Origin: Gluconacetobacter aggeris
GTDB lineage: Bacteria > Pseudomonadota > Alphaproteobacteria > Acetobacterales > Acetobacteraceae
Direction: 5' to 3'
Length of the DNA: 64,000 nt
Assembly: GCF_014174395.1 (NCBI RefSeq)
Contig: NZ_JABEQD010000016.1
Span: 23,195 to 87,194, forward strand
The stretch's first letter is position 1, and each line of letters starts with the position of its first letter. Position numbers and translations under genes: made by a program. Below the pieces are notes generated by a model. It was not told the DNA's origin. It worked only from the letters and a program-made list of their open reading frames with translations, and ran no database searches. Positions 56,852 to 64,000 of this stretch are shown in pieces.

Positions 56852-59014
56852 TTATGCGAGAAGCGTGGCTTTGCTGCGGATCGTGTTTTCGAGAAGATAG
56901 GGTCCTGCGGCTCTGATCTGGATGGAGAGCAGGGCGACGCTGTCGGGTTGGCGGTCTCCAAGGGGCAGGAGGGCATGACCTGCTGTCCAGCGGAGCCCAT
57001 CGGCTTGCAGTCCATGCCAACCGTCCAGTGTCTCTTCGGTCATATGGGCCGTGAGGGTGTGGGCATGATTGGCTTCGAACATCGTGATTTCACCGATCGC
57101 GACGCCCATATGGCGGCGGTCGTCGACGAACGGGCCGATGACGTCGCTGGGGCGGCTGGTGTTGGACATGATCCACACCGAATCGATATGTGCCGGGATC
57201 ATGAATACGACACGATCGCCATATGTGCGTGCCTGACGGATGATTGTGCCGTTTCGTGTGACGAGATGCAGATCGGGGTCTTCTGACAGTGCAGGGGCGT
57301 CGTCCTGCACGGGATGTCCCGCCTGGATGGCGTGGGATTCGATCTGACGAAACAGCGGCTCGGCGAACGCACGCGATATGCCGAGAGGGGCTGCTGCGTC
57401 ATCCCATGTCAGAGAGGGGGCGGCCTTCATGGGTACGACAGGGCTGCTTCGGTGGAACGACCTGTGGTTCTCGGTGTTCAGGAAGGATTCCGAGAGCACG
57501 CCATCGGCGATCAGGATCGAATGAATCTCGGTTTCGACGTGATAGATTTCGAAGTGATTCATGGAGCGATCGTAGAAAATAGAGCGGCCATTGACGAGCA
57601 TGCGGGCCGGGACGAAGTGACCGTCGAAAAACAGGCAATGCTCGGCCGTGATCAGCATGTCCTTGTAAGGCACGCCCTCTGCGATTGCGTCTTTCAGCAC
57701 GCGGACCGGGTAGCCGGATTCGTCGTCCGGGCGGTGGGGATTGACGGAGATGGCCTTTTTCCCGACCCAGATGATTTCCCGGATGATTTCAGCGCCGGTG
57801 TCGGCATCCTGCGCGATCAGTTGATCTCCAATATCCAGCGTTTCCACAGCCCTGTCGCCGTGAGGCGTTCGCAGCATGGAACCGGCGAGATAGCAGGGAG
57901 TCGCCCCGGAATAGGTAACGGTGCCCAGCGTATCGGAGAAGGTGCCCGTGTAACCTTTGCCGACATCGTAGGTATAGACGTGGGTGCCGCTTGTGATCGT
58001 CAGAATACCTGTATTCGTGTTGTAGGTCGGGGTTCCCGGGACGTGCAACTGGAGCGTGTCACCCTGGCTGAAGCCGCGGAGGACGCCCGTGAAGCTGGCA
58101 CCGTTCAGGATGTTCAGCGTGTTGTCGGCACCTGAGAAATTGAAGGTCTGGCCGCTACCTGTATTGGAGCCGTTGAGAGTGACGTTGGCATTGTTGCCGA
58201 GATTGACGATGCCTCCTGTGCCGGTCAGCGCATTGGCGACTATCAGATTGGCATCCGAGACATTGATTGTTCCGGTATTCGTGTAAGCTGCCGTGCCTCC
58301 TATGATCTGAATATTGCCGGCACCAAGCCCGTGGGAGGTGATCGACCATGTTCCACTATTGGTAAAGCCACCCGAGCCAACGGTGGTGATGGCAGTCGAG
58401 GCCCCGGGGACATTGAAGCTGACAGTTCCGCTATTGTTGATCGTCTTGAAGCTCAAATTCGTGGTCGATCCCGACGTTCCGGCAGAATCGTCAATGGAAA
58501 ATGAGCCAGTATTGTTAAATGTACCGGTGCCGACGCCCCAGTTCGATGTCATGCCGGTACCGCTGGTATCGATGACTTTGATCGTTCCGGCATTCGTCAG
58601 GTTCGAAACATAAGGTGCACTGATGGTCGAGGCGGCCGCAGCCTGAAGATCGATGGTACTGGTGGCATCGTTGGTGATGGTGCCGTACTGCAGGTAGACA
58701 CTTGAGCCCGATGTGCCGTTCGTCTGGTTATAGGTGATCGTGCCGCCGGTTTGGGTTAGCGTATTAGAAGAATTTGATCCAAGATAAAAACTATTTCCTG
58801 TGCCAACAGTAGATGGTTTATAGTAAACAGATCCACTATTTGTCAGATTTCCATATATATCGACAATGTTTGCGGCTGGTGGTGTGAATGATAGTACGCC
58901 TGTGCTTGTGTTTGTCAGTGTATTCGACGGAGAGGGATTTACAATAGTTGTCCCGGACGATGTGTAGGTTCGCGTGGTCGTATTCGTGCCGCCATTTGTA
59001 AACAAGTCACTCAC
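56852..59014 (-). CDS. Hint-domain protein with beta-repeat passenger
   Basis: 720 residues from GTG 59014 (AGGAG upstream). Residues 1-370 are Gly/Thr/Ser/Asn-rich with recurring N-T-G-T and F-x-N-S-G-T units, a beta-solenoid style adhesin or S-layer-like region, with no classical signal peptide. A Hint_2-type domain starts at Cys374 (CYLAGSMLRTPHGDRAVETL, later ITAEHCLFFDGHFVPARMLVNG). About 180 further residues of uncertain fold follow. Hint domains can self-cleave or form covalent links at this Cys. The type is frequent in Acetobacteraceae, and its role is unknown. Confidence 0.8.
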   Translation of the reverse strand: MSDLFTNGGTNTTTRTYTSSGTTIVNPSPSNTLTNTSTGVLSFTPPAANIVDIYGNLTNSGSVYYKPSTVGTGNSFYLGSNSSNTLTQTGGTITYNQTNGTSGSSVYLQYGTITNDATSTIDLQAAAASTISAPYVSNLTNAGTIKVIDTSGTGMTSNWGVGTGTFNNTGSFSIDDSAGTSGSTTNLSFKTINNSGTVSFNVPGASTAITTVGSGGFTNSGTWSITSHGLGAGNIQIIGGTAAYTNTGTINVSDANLIVANALTGTGGIVNLGNNANVTLNGSNTGSGQTFNFSGADNTLNILNGASFTGVLRGFSQGDTLQLHVPGTPTYNTNTGILTITSGTHVYTYDVGKGYTGTFSDTLGTVTYSGATPCYLAGSMLRTPHGDRAVETLDIGDQLIAQDADTGAEIIREIIWVGKKAISVNPHRPDDESGYPVRVLKDAIAEGVPYKDMLITAEHCLFFDGHFVPARMLVNGRSIFYDRSMNHFEIYHVETEIHSILIADGVLSESFLNTENHRSFHRSSPVVPMKAAPSLTWDDAAAPLGISRAFAEPLFRQIESHAIQAGHPVQDDAPALSEDPDLHLVTRNGTIIRQARTYGDRVVFMIPAHIDSVWIMSNTSRPSDVIGPFVDDRRHMGVAIGEITMFEANHAHTLTAHMTEETLDGWHGLQADGLRWTAGHALLPLGDRQPDSVALLSIQIRAAGPYLLENTIRSKATLLA

Positions 59015-59158
59015 GGTCGTTCTCCTGAATGTTCGCCATCAGAAGAAATGTTTTTTTTAAAAATCACGTTAAAGGCGGTGCTGCCTTGCGGTGCGCGGAG
59101 GGCTGTTCGAGGGGGGCGAGCCCAGCCATGGCAGGAGCGTCCTCCATGGGCAGGAGAG

Positions 59159-59392
59159 CTACCATGGGCTGCGTCCTGTGTTCTGGGCGCGGCGGTAGAG
59201 AATGAGGGCAATCACGACAAGCATGATGATGACGAGCGGCAACGGCAGGTGGCGCATGATCCGGTAGATCGTCGAATAGAGCATGGCGTTGTATGCCGTG
59301 TGGAGAATGCGACCCATGAACGCATGGGATGCGGCATGGCCGGCATAGCTCGGCGCATGAAAGAGCGTGTGTACGGCGGAATGAAAGCGCAT
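59159..59392 (-). CDS. Small single-pass membrane protein
   Basis: 77 residues from ATG 59392 with GGAGG at good spacing; the frame extends to 59419. The N-terminal part is His/Ala-rich (HSAVHTLFHAPSYAGHAASH). One transmembrane helix (LPLPLVIIMLVVIALILY) is followed by RRAQNTG. No family recognised. It lies upstream of the Hint-domain gene on the same strand, 144 bases away. Confidence 0.6.
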   Translation of the reverse strand: MRFHSAVHTLFHAPSYAGHAASHAFMGRILHTAYNAMLYSTIYRIMRHLPLPLVIIMLVVIALILYRRAQNTGRSPW

Positions 59393-59447
59393 CGATACCT
59401 CCGTGGTGGGAAGTATCATATCATGAGCAGGGGATCGCCCGTGGGGC

Positions 59448-60287
59448 TCAGGCCGACCAGCTTGTCGGGATGGCGTGGCAATGGGCCAGCCCGGCGCGGA
59501 AGCCCGGGCTGCACAGGGCGGTGAGTTCGCCCTGGTGGTCGTAGGTCGGCATCAGGTGTTCGAGCAGCGTGTTTTTTGCCGTGGCCGGGTGGAAATAGAT
59601 TTCCGAGAGCCCTTCGGGCAGGTGGGCGGCCAGGGCGGCGACGCGGTCGGCGGTCATGTGGCCGCTCCAGGCGATGCCGAAGCACCAGTCGTTGGTGCGC
59701 AGGCCGGCCTTGCGGGCCTGGTGGCGCAGTACGTTTGTCCAGCGGCGCAGGGCGGCCGAGCCCATCGAATCGTTGTAGGTGCCGGCCGCGATCAGGGGCT
59801 CGGGCGGTTCCAGGGGGACGCGGACGGCTTGCAGGCCGTGGCGCAGGCCGCTTTCGATCAGGTATTTGCCCACCGTGGGGTGGAGGTGCATGTGCTTGTG
59901 GGCGTTGGCGTGGTCCAGCCGCAGGCCGGTGCGGGCGAAGGCGGCGAACTGGGCCTCGATTTCGACCGCCAGTTGCAGGCGGATGTCGGGGCGGAAGAAA
60001 TAGCGGATGCCGAGCCCGAGCTGGTCGGAGGGGAACTGGCCTTCCGCATTCACCAGCAGGGGGATTTCGGAGGGGGGGAGGACCGCGGGGCCTTCGATGA
60101 CCACCAGGTGCAGGCCGACATGGAGGCCGGGCAGGCGGCGTGCGCGGGCGATGGCGTCCTGGGCCGCCGGGCCGGCCACCATCAGGCTGGCGGTGGAGAG
60201 CAGCCCGTCGCGATGGGCGATCTCGATGGCTTCGTTGGCTTCCTCCGACAGACCGAAATCGTCGGCGGAGATGATCACGCGCTTCAT
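59448..60287 (-). CDS. hpnK: Hopanoid biosynthesis deacetylase HpnK (YdjC/ChbG-like)
   Basis: 279 residues from ATG 60287; the frame extends to 60386 over a repeat. RVIISADDFGLSEEANEAI holds the Asp-Asp metal site, and HLVVIEGPAVL and LDHANAHKHMHLHPTVG supply the His residues of the YdjC family. In hopanoid operons HpnK deacetylates the GlcNAc-bearing hopanoid made by HpnI. Downstream of hpnJ. Confidence 0.92.
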   Translation of the reverse strand: MKRVIISADDFGLSEEANEAIEIAHRDGLLSTASLMVAGPAAQDAIARARRLPGLHVGLHLVVIEGPAVLPPSEIPLLVNAEGQFPSDQLGLGIRYFFRPDIRLQLAVEIEAQFAAFARTGLRLDHANAHKHMHLHPTVGKYLIESGLRHGLQAVRVPLEPPEPLIAAGTYNDSMGSAALRRWTNVLRHQARKAGLRTNDWCFGIAWSGHMTADRVAALAAHLPEGLSEIYFHPATAKNTLLEHLMPTYDHQGELTALCSPGFRAGLAHCHAIPTSWSA

Positions 60288-60324
60288 GGTGCGATCCGAT
60301 ACGCGCTTTAAGATTGAAGCAGAG

Positions 60325-60402
60325 CCAGGGCGCTGCCCTGGACCCGGCAGGGCCTGAGGCCCTGCACCCCACGAATGGGTTTCCAAAGGGCTATGCCCTT
60401 TG
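60325..60402. repeat. GC-rich intergenic repeat, copy B
   Basis: The same three-hairpin series as at 3736-3826 (CCAGGGC.., GGCAGGGCCTGAGGCCCTGC, AAAGGGC..), here between hpnJ and hpnK. Confidence 0.75.
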
Positions 60403-60427
60403 GTGGGTCAAGGGCAAAGCCCTTGAA

Positions 60428-61858
60428 TCAGGCCGCGCGACGATCCTTGAGGAACTGGAAGAATTCGACGCCTTCGCGCAGGCGGCGCTTCATCATCTGC
60501 GGGCTGCGCACCATCTCGTTGACGATGGAGGCGATCTTGGGGACGCGGAAATAGAATTTCCGGTAGAATTCCTCGACGCCCTTGAAGATTTCCTCGTGCG
60601 ACAGGTGGGGATAGTGCAGCGGGGCCATCTGCACGCCGTTCTCGTCGATCAGTTCGGCGTTGCTCTCGTCCAGCCAGCCATTCTCGGTCGCCTGCTTGTG
60701 CAGGAAGGTGCCGGGATAGGGGGCGGCGAGGGAGACCTGGAGCGTGTGGGGGTTGATCTCGGTGGCGAACTTGATCGTCTCCTGGATCGTCTCCCTGGTC
60801 TCGCCGGGCAGGCCGAGGATGAAGGTGCCGTGGATCTTGATGCCCAGCTCGTGGCAGTTCCTGGTGAACTCGCGCGCGGTTTCGACGCGCATGCCCTTCT
60901 TGATGTTGTGCAGGATCTGCTGGTTGCCGCTTTCATAGCCGACCAGCAGCAGGCGCAGGCCGTTGGCCTTCAGCACTTCCAGCGTCTTGCGCGGCACGTT
61001 GGCCTTGGCGTTGCACGACCAGGTGACGCCCAGCTTGCCGAGTTCCTTCGCGATGGCCTCGGCGCGGGGCAGGTCGTCGGTGAAGGTGTCGTCGTCGAAG
61101 AAGAATTCCTTCACCTGCGGGAAATACTGCTTCGCCAGGCGGATTTCGGCCGCCACGTGCTCGGGGCTGCGGGTGCGGTAGTGGTGCCCGCCGACCGTCT
61201 GCGGCCACAGGCAGAAGGTGCAGCGCGATTTGCAGCCGCGGCCGGTGTAGATCGAGATATACGGGTGCATCAGGTACCCGATGAAATAATCCTCGATCTT
61301 GAGGTCGCGCTTGTAGACCTCGGTCACGAACGGCAGGCTGTCCATGTTCTCGATGATCGCGCGGTCGCGGTTATGGACGATCTCGCCGGCTTCGTTGCGC
61401 CAGGAGATGCCGTCGACCTCGGCGAAGGGGCGGCCCTCGGCGATTTCCTTGATCGTGAAGTCGAACTCGTTGCGGGCGACGAAATCGACCGGCGGGGCCT
61501 TCAGCAGGCTTTCTTCCGCCTGGACCGCGACCTTGGCGCCGACCATGCCGATCTTGAGCCTGGGATTCTCGTCCTTGAGCATCTGCGCCACCTTCACGTC
61601 CGACGCGAAGGAGGGCGTGGAGGTGTGCATGATGACCAGGTCGCGATTGCGCACGTCCTCGAGAATCGGCTCCATGCCCATCCGTGCCGGGGGGGCGTCG
61701 ATCAGGCGGCTGCCTTCGACCAGGGCGGCGGGCTGGGCCAGCCAGGTCGGATACCAGAACGACCGGATCTCGCGCTTTGCCTGGTAGCGGGAGCCGGCGC
61801 CGCCGTCGAACCCGTCGAAGGAGGGGGGCTGCAGGAACAAGGTTCTCAACATGGTCAT
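60428..61858 (-). CDS. hpnJ: Hopanoid biosynthesis radical SAM protein HpnJ
   Basis: 476 residues. An N-terminal B12-binding-like domain (about 1-150) is followed by the radical SAM cluster motif GRGCKSRCTFCLWPQ (CxxxCxxC) and GLPGETRETIQETI. HpnJ converts the sugar of hopanoid glycosides to a cyclitol ether. It lies between hpnI and hpnK on one strand. Confidence 0.95.
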   Translation of the reverse strand: MTMLRTLFLQPPSFDGFDGGAGSRYQAKREIRSFWYPTWLAQPAALVEGSRLIDAPPARMGMEPILEDVRNRDLVIMHTSTPSFASDVKVAQMLKDENPRLKIGMVGAKVAVQAEESLLKAPPVDFVARNEFDFTIKEIAEGRPFAEVDGISWRNEAGEIVHNRDRAIIENMDSLPFVTEVYKRDLKIEDYFIGYLMHPYISIYTGRGCKSRCTFCLWPQTVGGHHYRTRSPEHVAAEIRLAKQYFPQVKEFFFDDDTFTDDLPRAEAIAKELGKLGVTWSCNAKANVPRKTLEVLKANGLRLLLVGYESGNQQILHNIKKGMRVETAREFTRNCHELGIKIHGTFILGLPGETRETIQETIKFATEINPHTLQVSLAAPYPGTFLHKQATENGWLDESNAELIDENGVQMAPLHYPHLSHEEIFKGVEEFYRKFYFRVPKIASIVNEMVRSPQMMKRRLREGVEFFQFLKDRRAA

Positions 61859-61940
61859 GGTACGCTGATCCTCGGACGTGGGGAGAGTGGGCCCGGCACG
61901 GCCGTTTTCCCGGTCTGTCTGTTGATGTCGTGGCGGGCGG

Positions 61941-63119
61941 TTATTCGCCCGGCACGATCGGATGGGTAGGTGGCGCTATAGCCGAATGTGGTGTGATATG
62001 CATCGTCTGTCCACGCCAGGCAACGCGTGTGCCGCTGATGCTGCCCACCATGATGGCGGCGGACAGCCAGTCGCGTGCCGGGAGCAGCAGCAGCGGAAGA
62101 AGGCTGCGCTGGGCCAGCAGCCGGTCGGTGAAGAAGGCGCAGACCGCCCGGACAGCCCAGACGGTGAGGAAGACCCACCATGTCCATTGCGCATGGGGGC
62201 AGAGCAGGACGCTGACCCCGGCCCAGAAGAGTGGGAGCTGGATGGCCGAGGCGGCATAGCCCGCCGGTTCCAGCGTCTTGACGGTGCGGCCCCAGCGCAG
62301 TTCGTGCGTCAGCACGTCGCCGAATCCGGCCTCGCCCACCGTGGTCCAGGTCATGCACGGCGCGATGGCGATATGCAGCCCGCGCTCGCGCACCAGGCGG
62401 CCCAGCACGGCGTCGTCGGCGACATGGGGCACCAGGGCCTGCAGCCCGCCGACGGCGTCCAGCGTTTCGCGCCGCAGGGCCATGGTGGCGCCCAGGCAGT
62501 CCTGCCGGCCCAGATAGCGTGACAGCATGACGCCGGGCAGGAAATTATGGTTGATCTGGCAGGCGGCCAGCAGGCGGGGCAGGCTGTGCGAGGCCGGCAG
62601 GCCCGCATAGAGCGTGGTGGCCAGCCCCACGCCGGGCTGCGCCAGCGCGTGGACGACGTGGCGCAGATAGTCCGGCGCCACATGGATGTCCGAGTCGGAG
62701 ATGACCAGCAGATCGTGCCGCGCCCGGGGCAGCATGTTGATCAGGTTGCCGATCTTGCGATTGACCCCATGCATGGTCGGATCGACCACCAGGTCGAGGT
62801 CCAGCGCGGGGTGGCGCTGGCGCAGGCGGCGGACGATCGCGATGGCCGGATCGCCGGCATCCTGGACGCCGAAGACGATCTGGAAATGCGGGTAATCCTG
62901 GGTACAGAAGCTTTCCAGCGCCTCTTCCAGCAGCGGCTCGTCGCCGTGCAGGGGCTTGAGGATCGTGACGGGGGGGAGCGAGCCGCCCGGGGGCACCCGT
63001 TCCTCGCGCCGGCGGAAACGCGCCAGCAGCCCGGTGCCGAGCCCCGCCTGCACGCAGCCGGCCGCCGCGAGTAGGGCGGCAACACCGGCGGGAGAGGCAA
63101 GGGCGTGCAAGGCAGACAT
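61941..63119 (-). CDS. hpnI: Hopanoid biosynthesis glycosyltransferase HpnI
   Basis: 392 residues. A membrane helix at the N-terminus, then a GT2 domain: PPVTILKPLHGDEP, FGVQDAGDPA, the metal site ISDSDIHVAPDYL and DDAVLGRLVRERG, with C-terminal helices. It adds N-acetylglucosamine to bacteriohopanetetrol in the inner membrane. Same strand as hpnM upstream and hpnJ downstream. Confidence 0.94.
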   Translation of the reverse strand: MSALHALASPAGVAALLAAAGCVQAGLGTGLLARFRRREERVPPGGSLPPVTILKPLHGDEPLLEEALESFCTQDYPHFQIVFGVQDAGDPAIAIVRRLRQRHPALDLDLVVDPTMHGVNRKIGNLINMLPRARHDLLVISDSDIHVAPDYLRHVVHALAQPGVGLATTLYAGLPASHSLPRLLAACQINHNFLPGVMLSRYLGRQDCLGATMALRRETLDAVGGLQALVPHVADDAVLGRLVRERGLHIAIAPCMTWTTVGEAGFGDVLTHELRWGRTVKTLEPAGYAASAIQLPLFWAGVSVLLCPHAQWTWWVFLTVWAVRAVCAFFTDRLLAQRSLLPLLLLPARDWLSAAIMVGSISGTRVAWRGQTMHITPHSAIAPPTHPIVPGE

Positions 63120-63163
63120 CAGTGTTCCGGCAAGGGGGGCGGCGTGGTCGGGCGGGGCGAGGA

Positions 63164-63838
63164 TCAGTCCTCGGAGAACGCCCGGACCTTTTTCTGTAGC
63201 AGGGCGATGAGGTTCTGGACATTCCCAGATGAAAGCGTCGCGCTGAAATCGGACCGTTGGGCCGCGACCTGGCTGATATGCGCGTTCAGCAGCACGTCCA
63301 CGATCCGCCAGCCCTGCGGGCCGGAGCGCATGACGTAATCGATCTCGGTGCCCTCCGCATCCTCGGCCGAGCCGATATGGGTGGTCACGATCTGGTCGCT
63401 GCCGACCGGGGAGGGGCGGGGCGTCGGATCGATGGTGAAGCGCGCGTCGCCGCCCGGCTTGAAGCTGGAGACGTAGCGGGCCACCGTGAACTGGCGGAAC
63501 ACATCGCGAAGCTGCTGCTTGTCGGCATCGCTGAAGCCGGCATAGCGCAGGCCCACCGAGGCGCGCAGTACGGCTTCAAGATCATAGACCCTGTCCACCA
63601 CCGGGCCCAGAATCTGCGCCCGCTGCGCGAAACTGCCGCTGTTGCGGGCCTGGATCTGGCCCAGGCCGGCATAGAGCGCGCTGACGGGCCCCGTGACGGC
63701 TGCCGCCGGGGCCGACTGGGCCAGCGCCGGGGGCGCGGACAGCAGCGGGAGGGCCACCGGTATCGCCGCGAGGGCGGTGCCGAGCGCGAGGGAGAGGGAA
63801 AGGGAGCGGGGGAAGGTCATACGTCGCATAACAATCAT
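63164..63838 (-). CDS. hpnM: Hopanoid-associated MlaC/Ttg2D-like periplasmic protein HpnM
   Basis: 224 residues with a signal peptide ending ALAQ (near residue 41). LYAGLGQIQARNSGSFAQRA, FRQFTVARYVSSF and GPQGWRIVDVLLNAHIS are MlaC-type features. It probably carries hopanoids or other lipids across the periplasm. ATG 63838 overlaps the dxs stop (ATGA). Confidence 0.92.
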   Translation of the reverse strand: MIVMRRMTFPRSLSLSLALGTALAAIPVALPLLSAPPALAQSAPAAAVTGPVSALYAGLGQIQARNSGSFAQRAQILGPVVDRVYDLEAVLRASVGLRYAGFSDADKQQLRDVFRQFTVARYVSSFKPGGDARFTIDPTPRPSPVGSDQIVTTHIGSAEDAEGTEIDYVMRSGPQGWRIVDVLLNAHISQVAAQRSDFSATLSSGNVQNLIALLQKKVRAFSED

Positions 63839-64000
63839 GCTTTCGGTCCGATCGTCACCTTTAGCAGGGGTTGGGTGCTCTGTTCGAGCCCCAGAGCGTG
63901 CATGGCGGTGGCTGCGATGGCGGTGGCGTCGAGCCCGGCCTCGCGATACTGGGCGTCCTGGGTGTTGTGGTCGATGAAGCGATCCGGCAGCGTCATCGGG
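63835..64000 (-). CDS. dxs: 1-deoxy-D-xylulose-5-phosphate synthase, C-terminal end
   Basis: 55 codons run off the window. MTLPDRFIDHNTQDAQYREA and GLDATAIAATAMHAL match the C-terminus of DXS. It supplies isoprenoid precursors, and its place directly before hpnM ties it to hopanoid production. Confidence 0.88.
   Translation of the reverse strand, partial: PMTLPDRFIDHNTQDAQYREAGLDATAIAATAMHALGLEQSTQPLLKVTIGPKA

Overview
The window is a high-GC chromosomal segment from an alphaproteobacterium, most likely an acetic acid bacterium (Acetobacteraceae). The reasons are a GcrA cell-cycle regulator, a split F-type ATPase operon (atpHAGDC without the Fo genes), the alphaproteobacterial tsaE-murU-addB-addA-trxA block, a Hint-domain protein of the type common in Acetobacteraceae, and a dxs-hpnMIJK hopanoid operon. 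Genus is not resolvable by eye.

Layout: 1-3.7 kb is a pqiABC lipid-transport operon. 3.8-5.1 kb holds nusG-secE-tRNA-Trp (minus) and tRNA-Gly (plus). 5.1-8.6 kb has a DHA2 drug exporter, a gluconate 5-dehydrogenase-like SDR and a divergent LacI-type regulator. 8.7-13.7 kb is atpHAGDC. 14-26.5 kb is an accessory island of lower GC. It holds a TonB-dependent receptor, a frameshifted secreted protein, three unknown proteins sharing a D-T-x-x-LS-like motif, an antitoxin whose toxin is cut to 15 codons, three transposase remnants, a C39-type peptide-exporting ABC transporter that has lost its catalytic Cys, two double-glycine-leader peptides and two DTG aspartic proteases. 26.7-35 kb returns to core functions: queF, rnd, gcrA, bactofilin, and a nucleoside-salvage group (adenosine kinase, nucleoside hydrolase, amidohydrolase). 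A Doc toxin-antitoxin module at 35.2-35.8 kb sits in an 830-bp segment flanked by short direct repeats. 35.9-38.6 kb is a three-gene ABC exporter, followed by typA, a globin-coupled diguanylate cyclase, hipBA with a striking operator array, dadA-alr, a ferredoxin-NADP reductase, and tsaE-murU-addB-addA-trxA. 56.8-59.4 kb has a large Hint-domain protein and a small membrane protein. The window ends in the hopanoid genes hpnK, hpnJ, hpnI, hpnM and the 3' end of dxs.

The most interesting part is 20.6-26.4 kb. Two convergent mini-operons share one layout: a double-glycine-leader peptide, then a strong intergenic hairpin, then an exported aspartic protease with two retropepsin-like lobes. An ABC transporter of the bacteriocin-processing type lies directly upstream of the first pair. 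This looks like a peptide-export system with dedicated proteases that I cannot match to a described one. It has been damaged: an IS1380-like remnant removed the start of the transporter, and IS3- and IS630-like debris lies between the two pairs. Other notable signals are four hipBA operators spaced exactly 50 bp apart, three structured intergenic repeats whose stems vary in sequence but keep pairing, and a murU gene joined directly to tsaE with no amgK between them.
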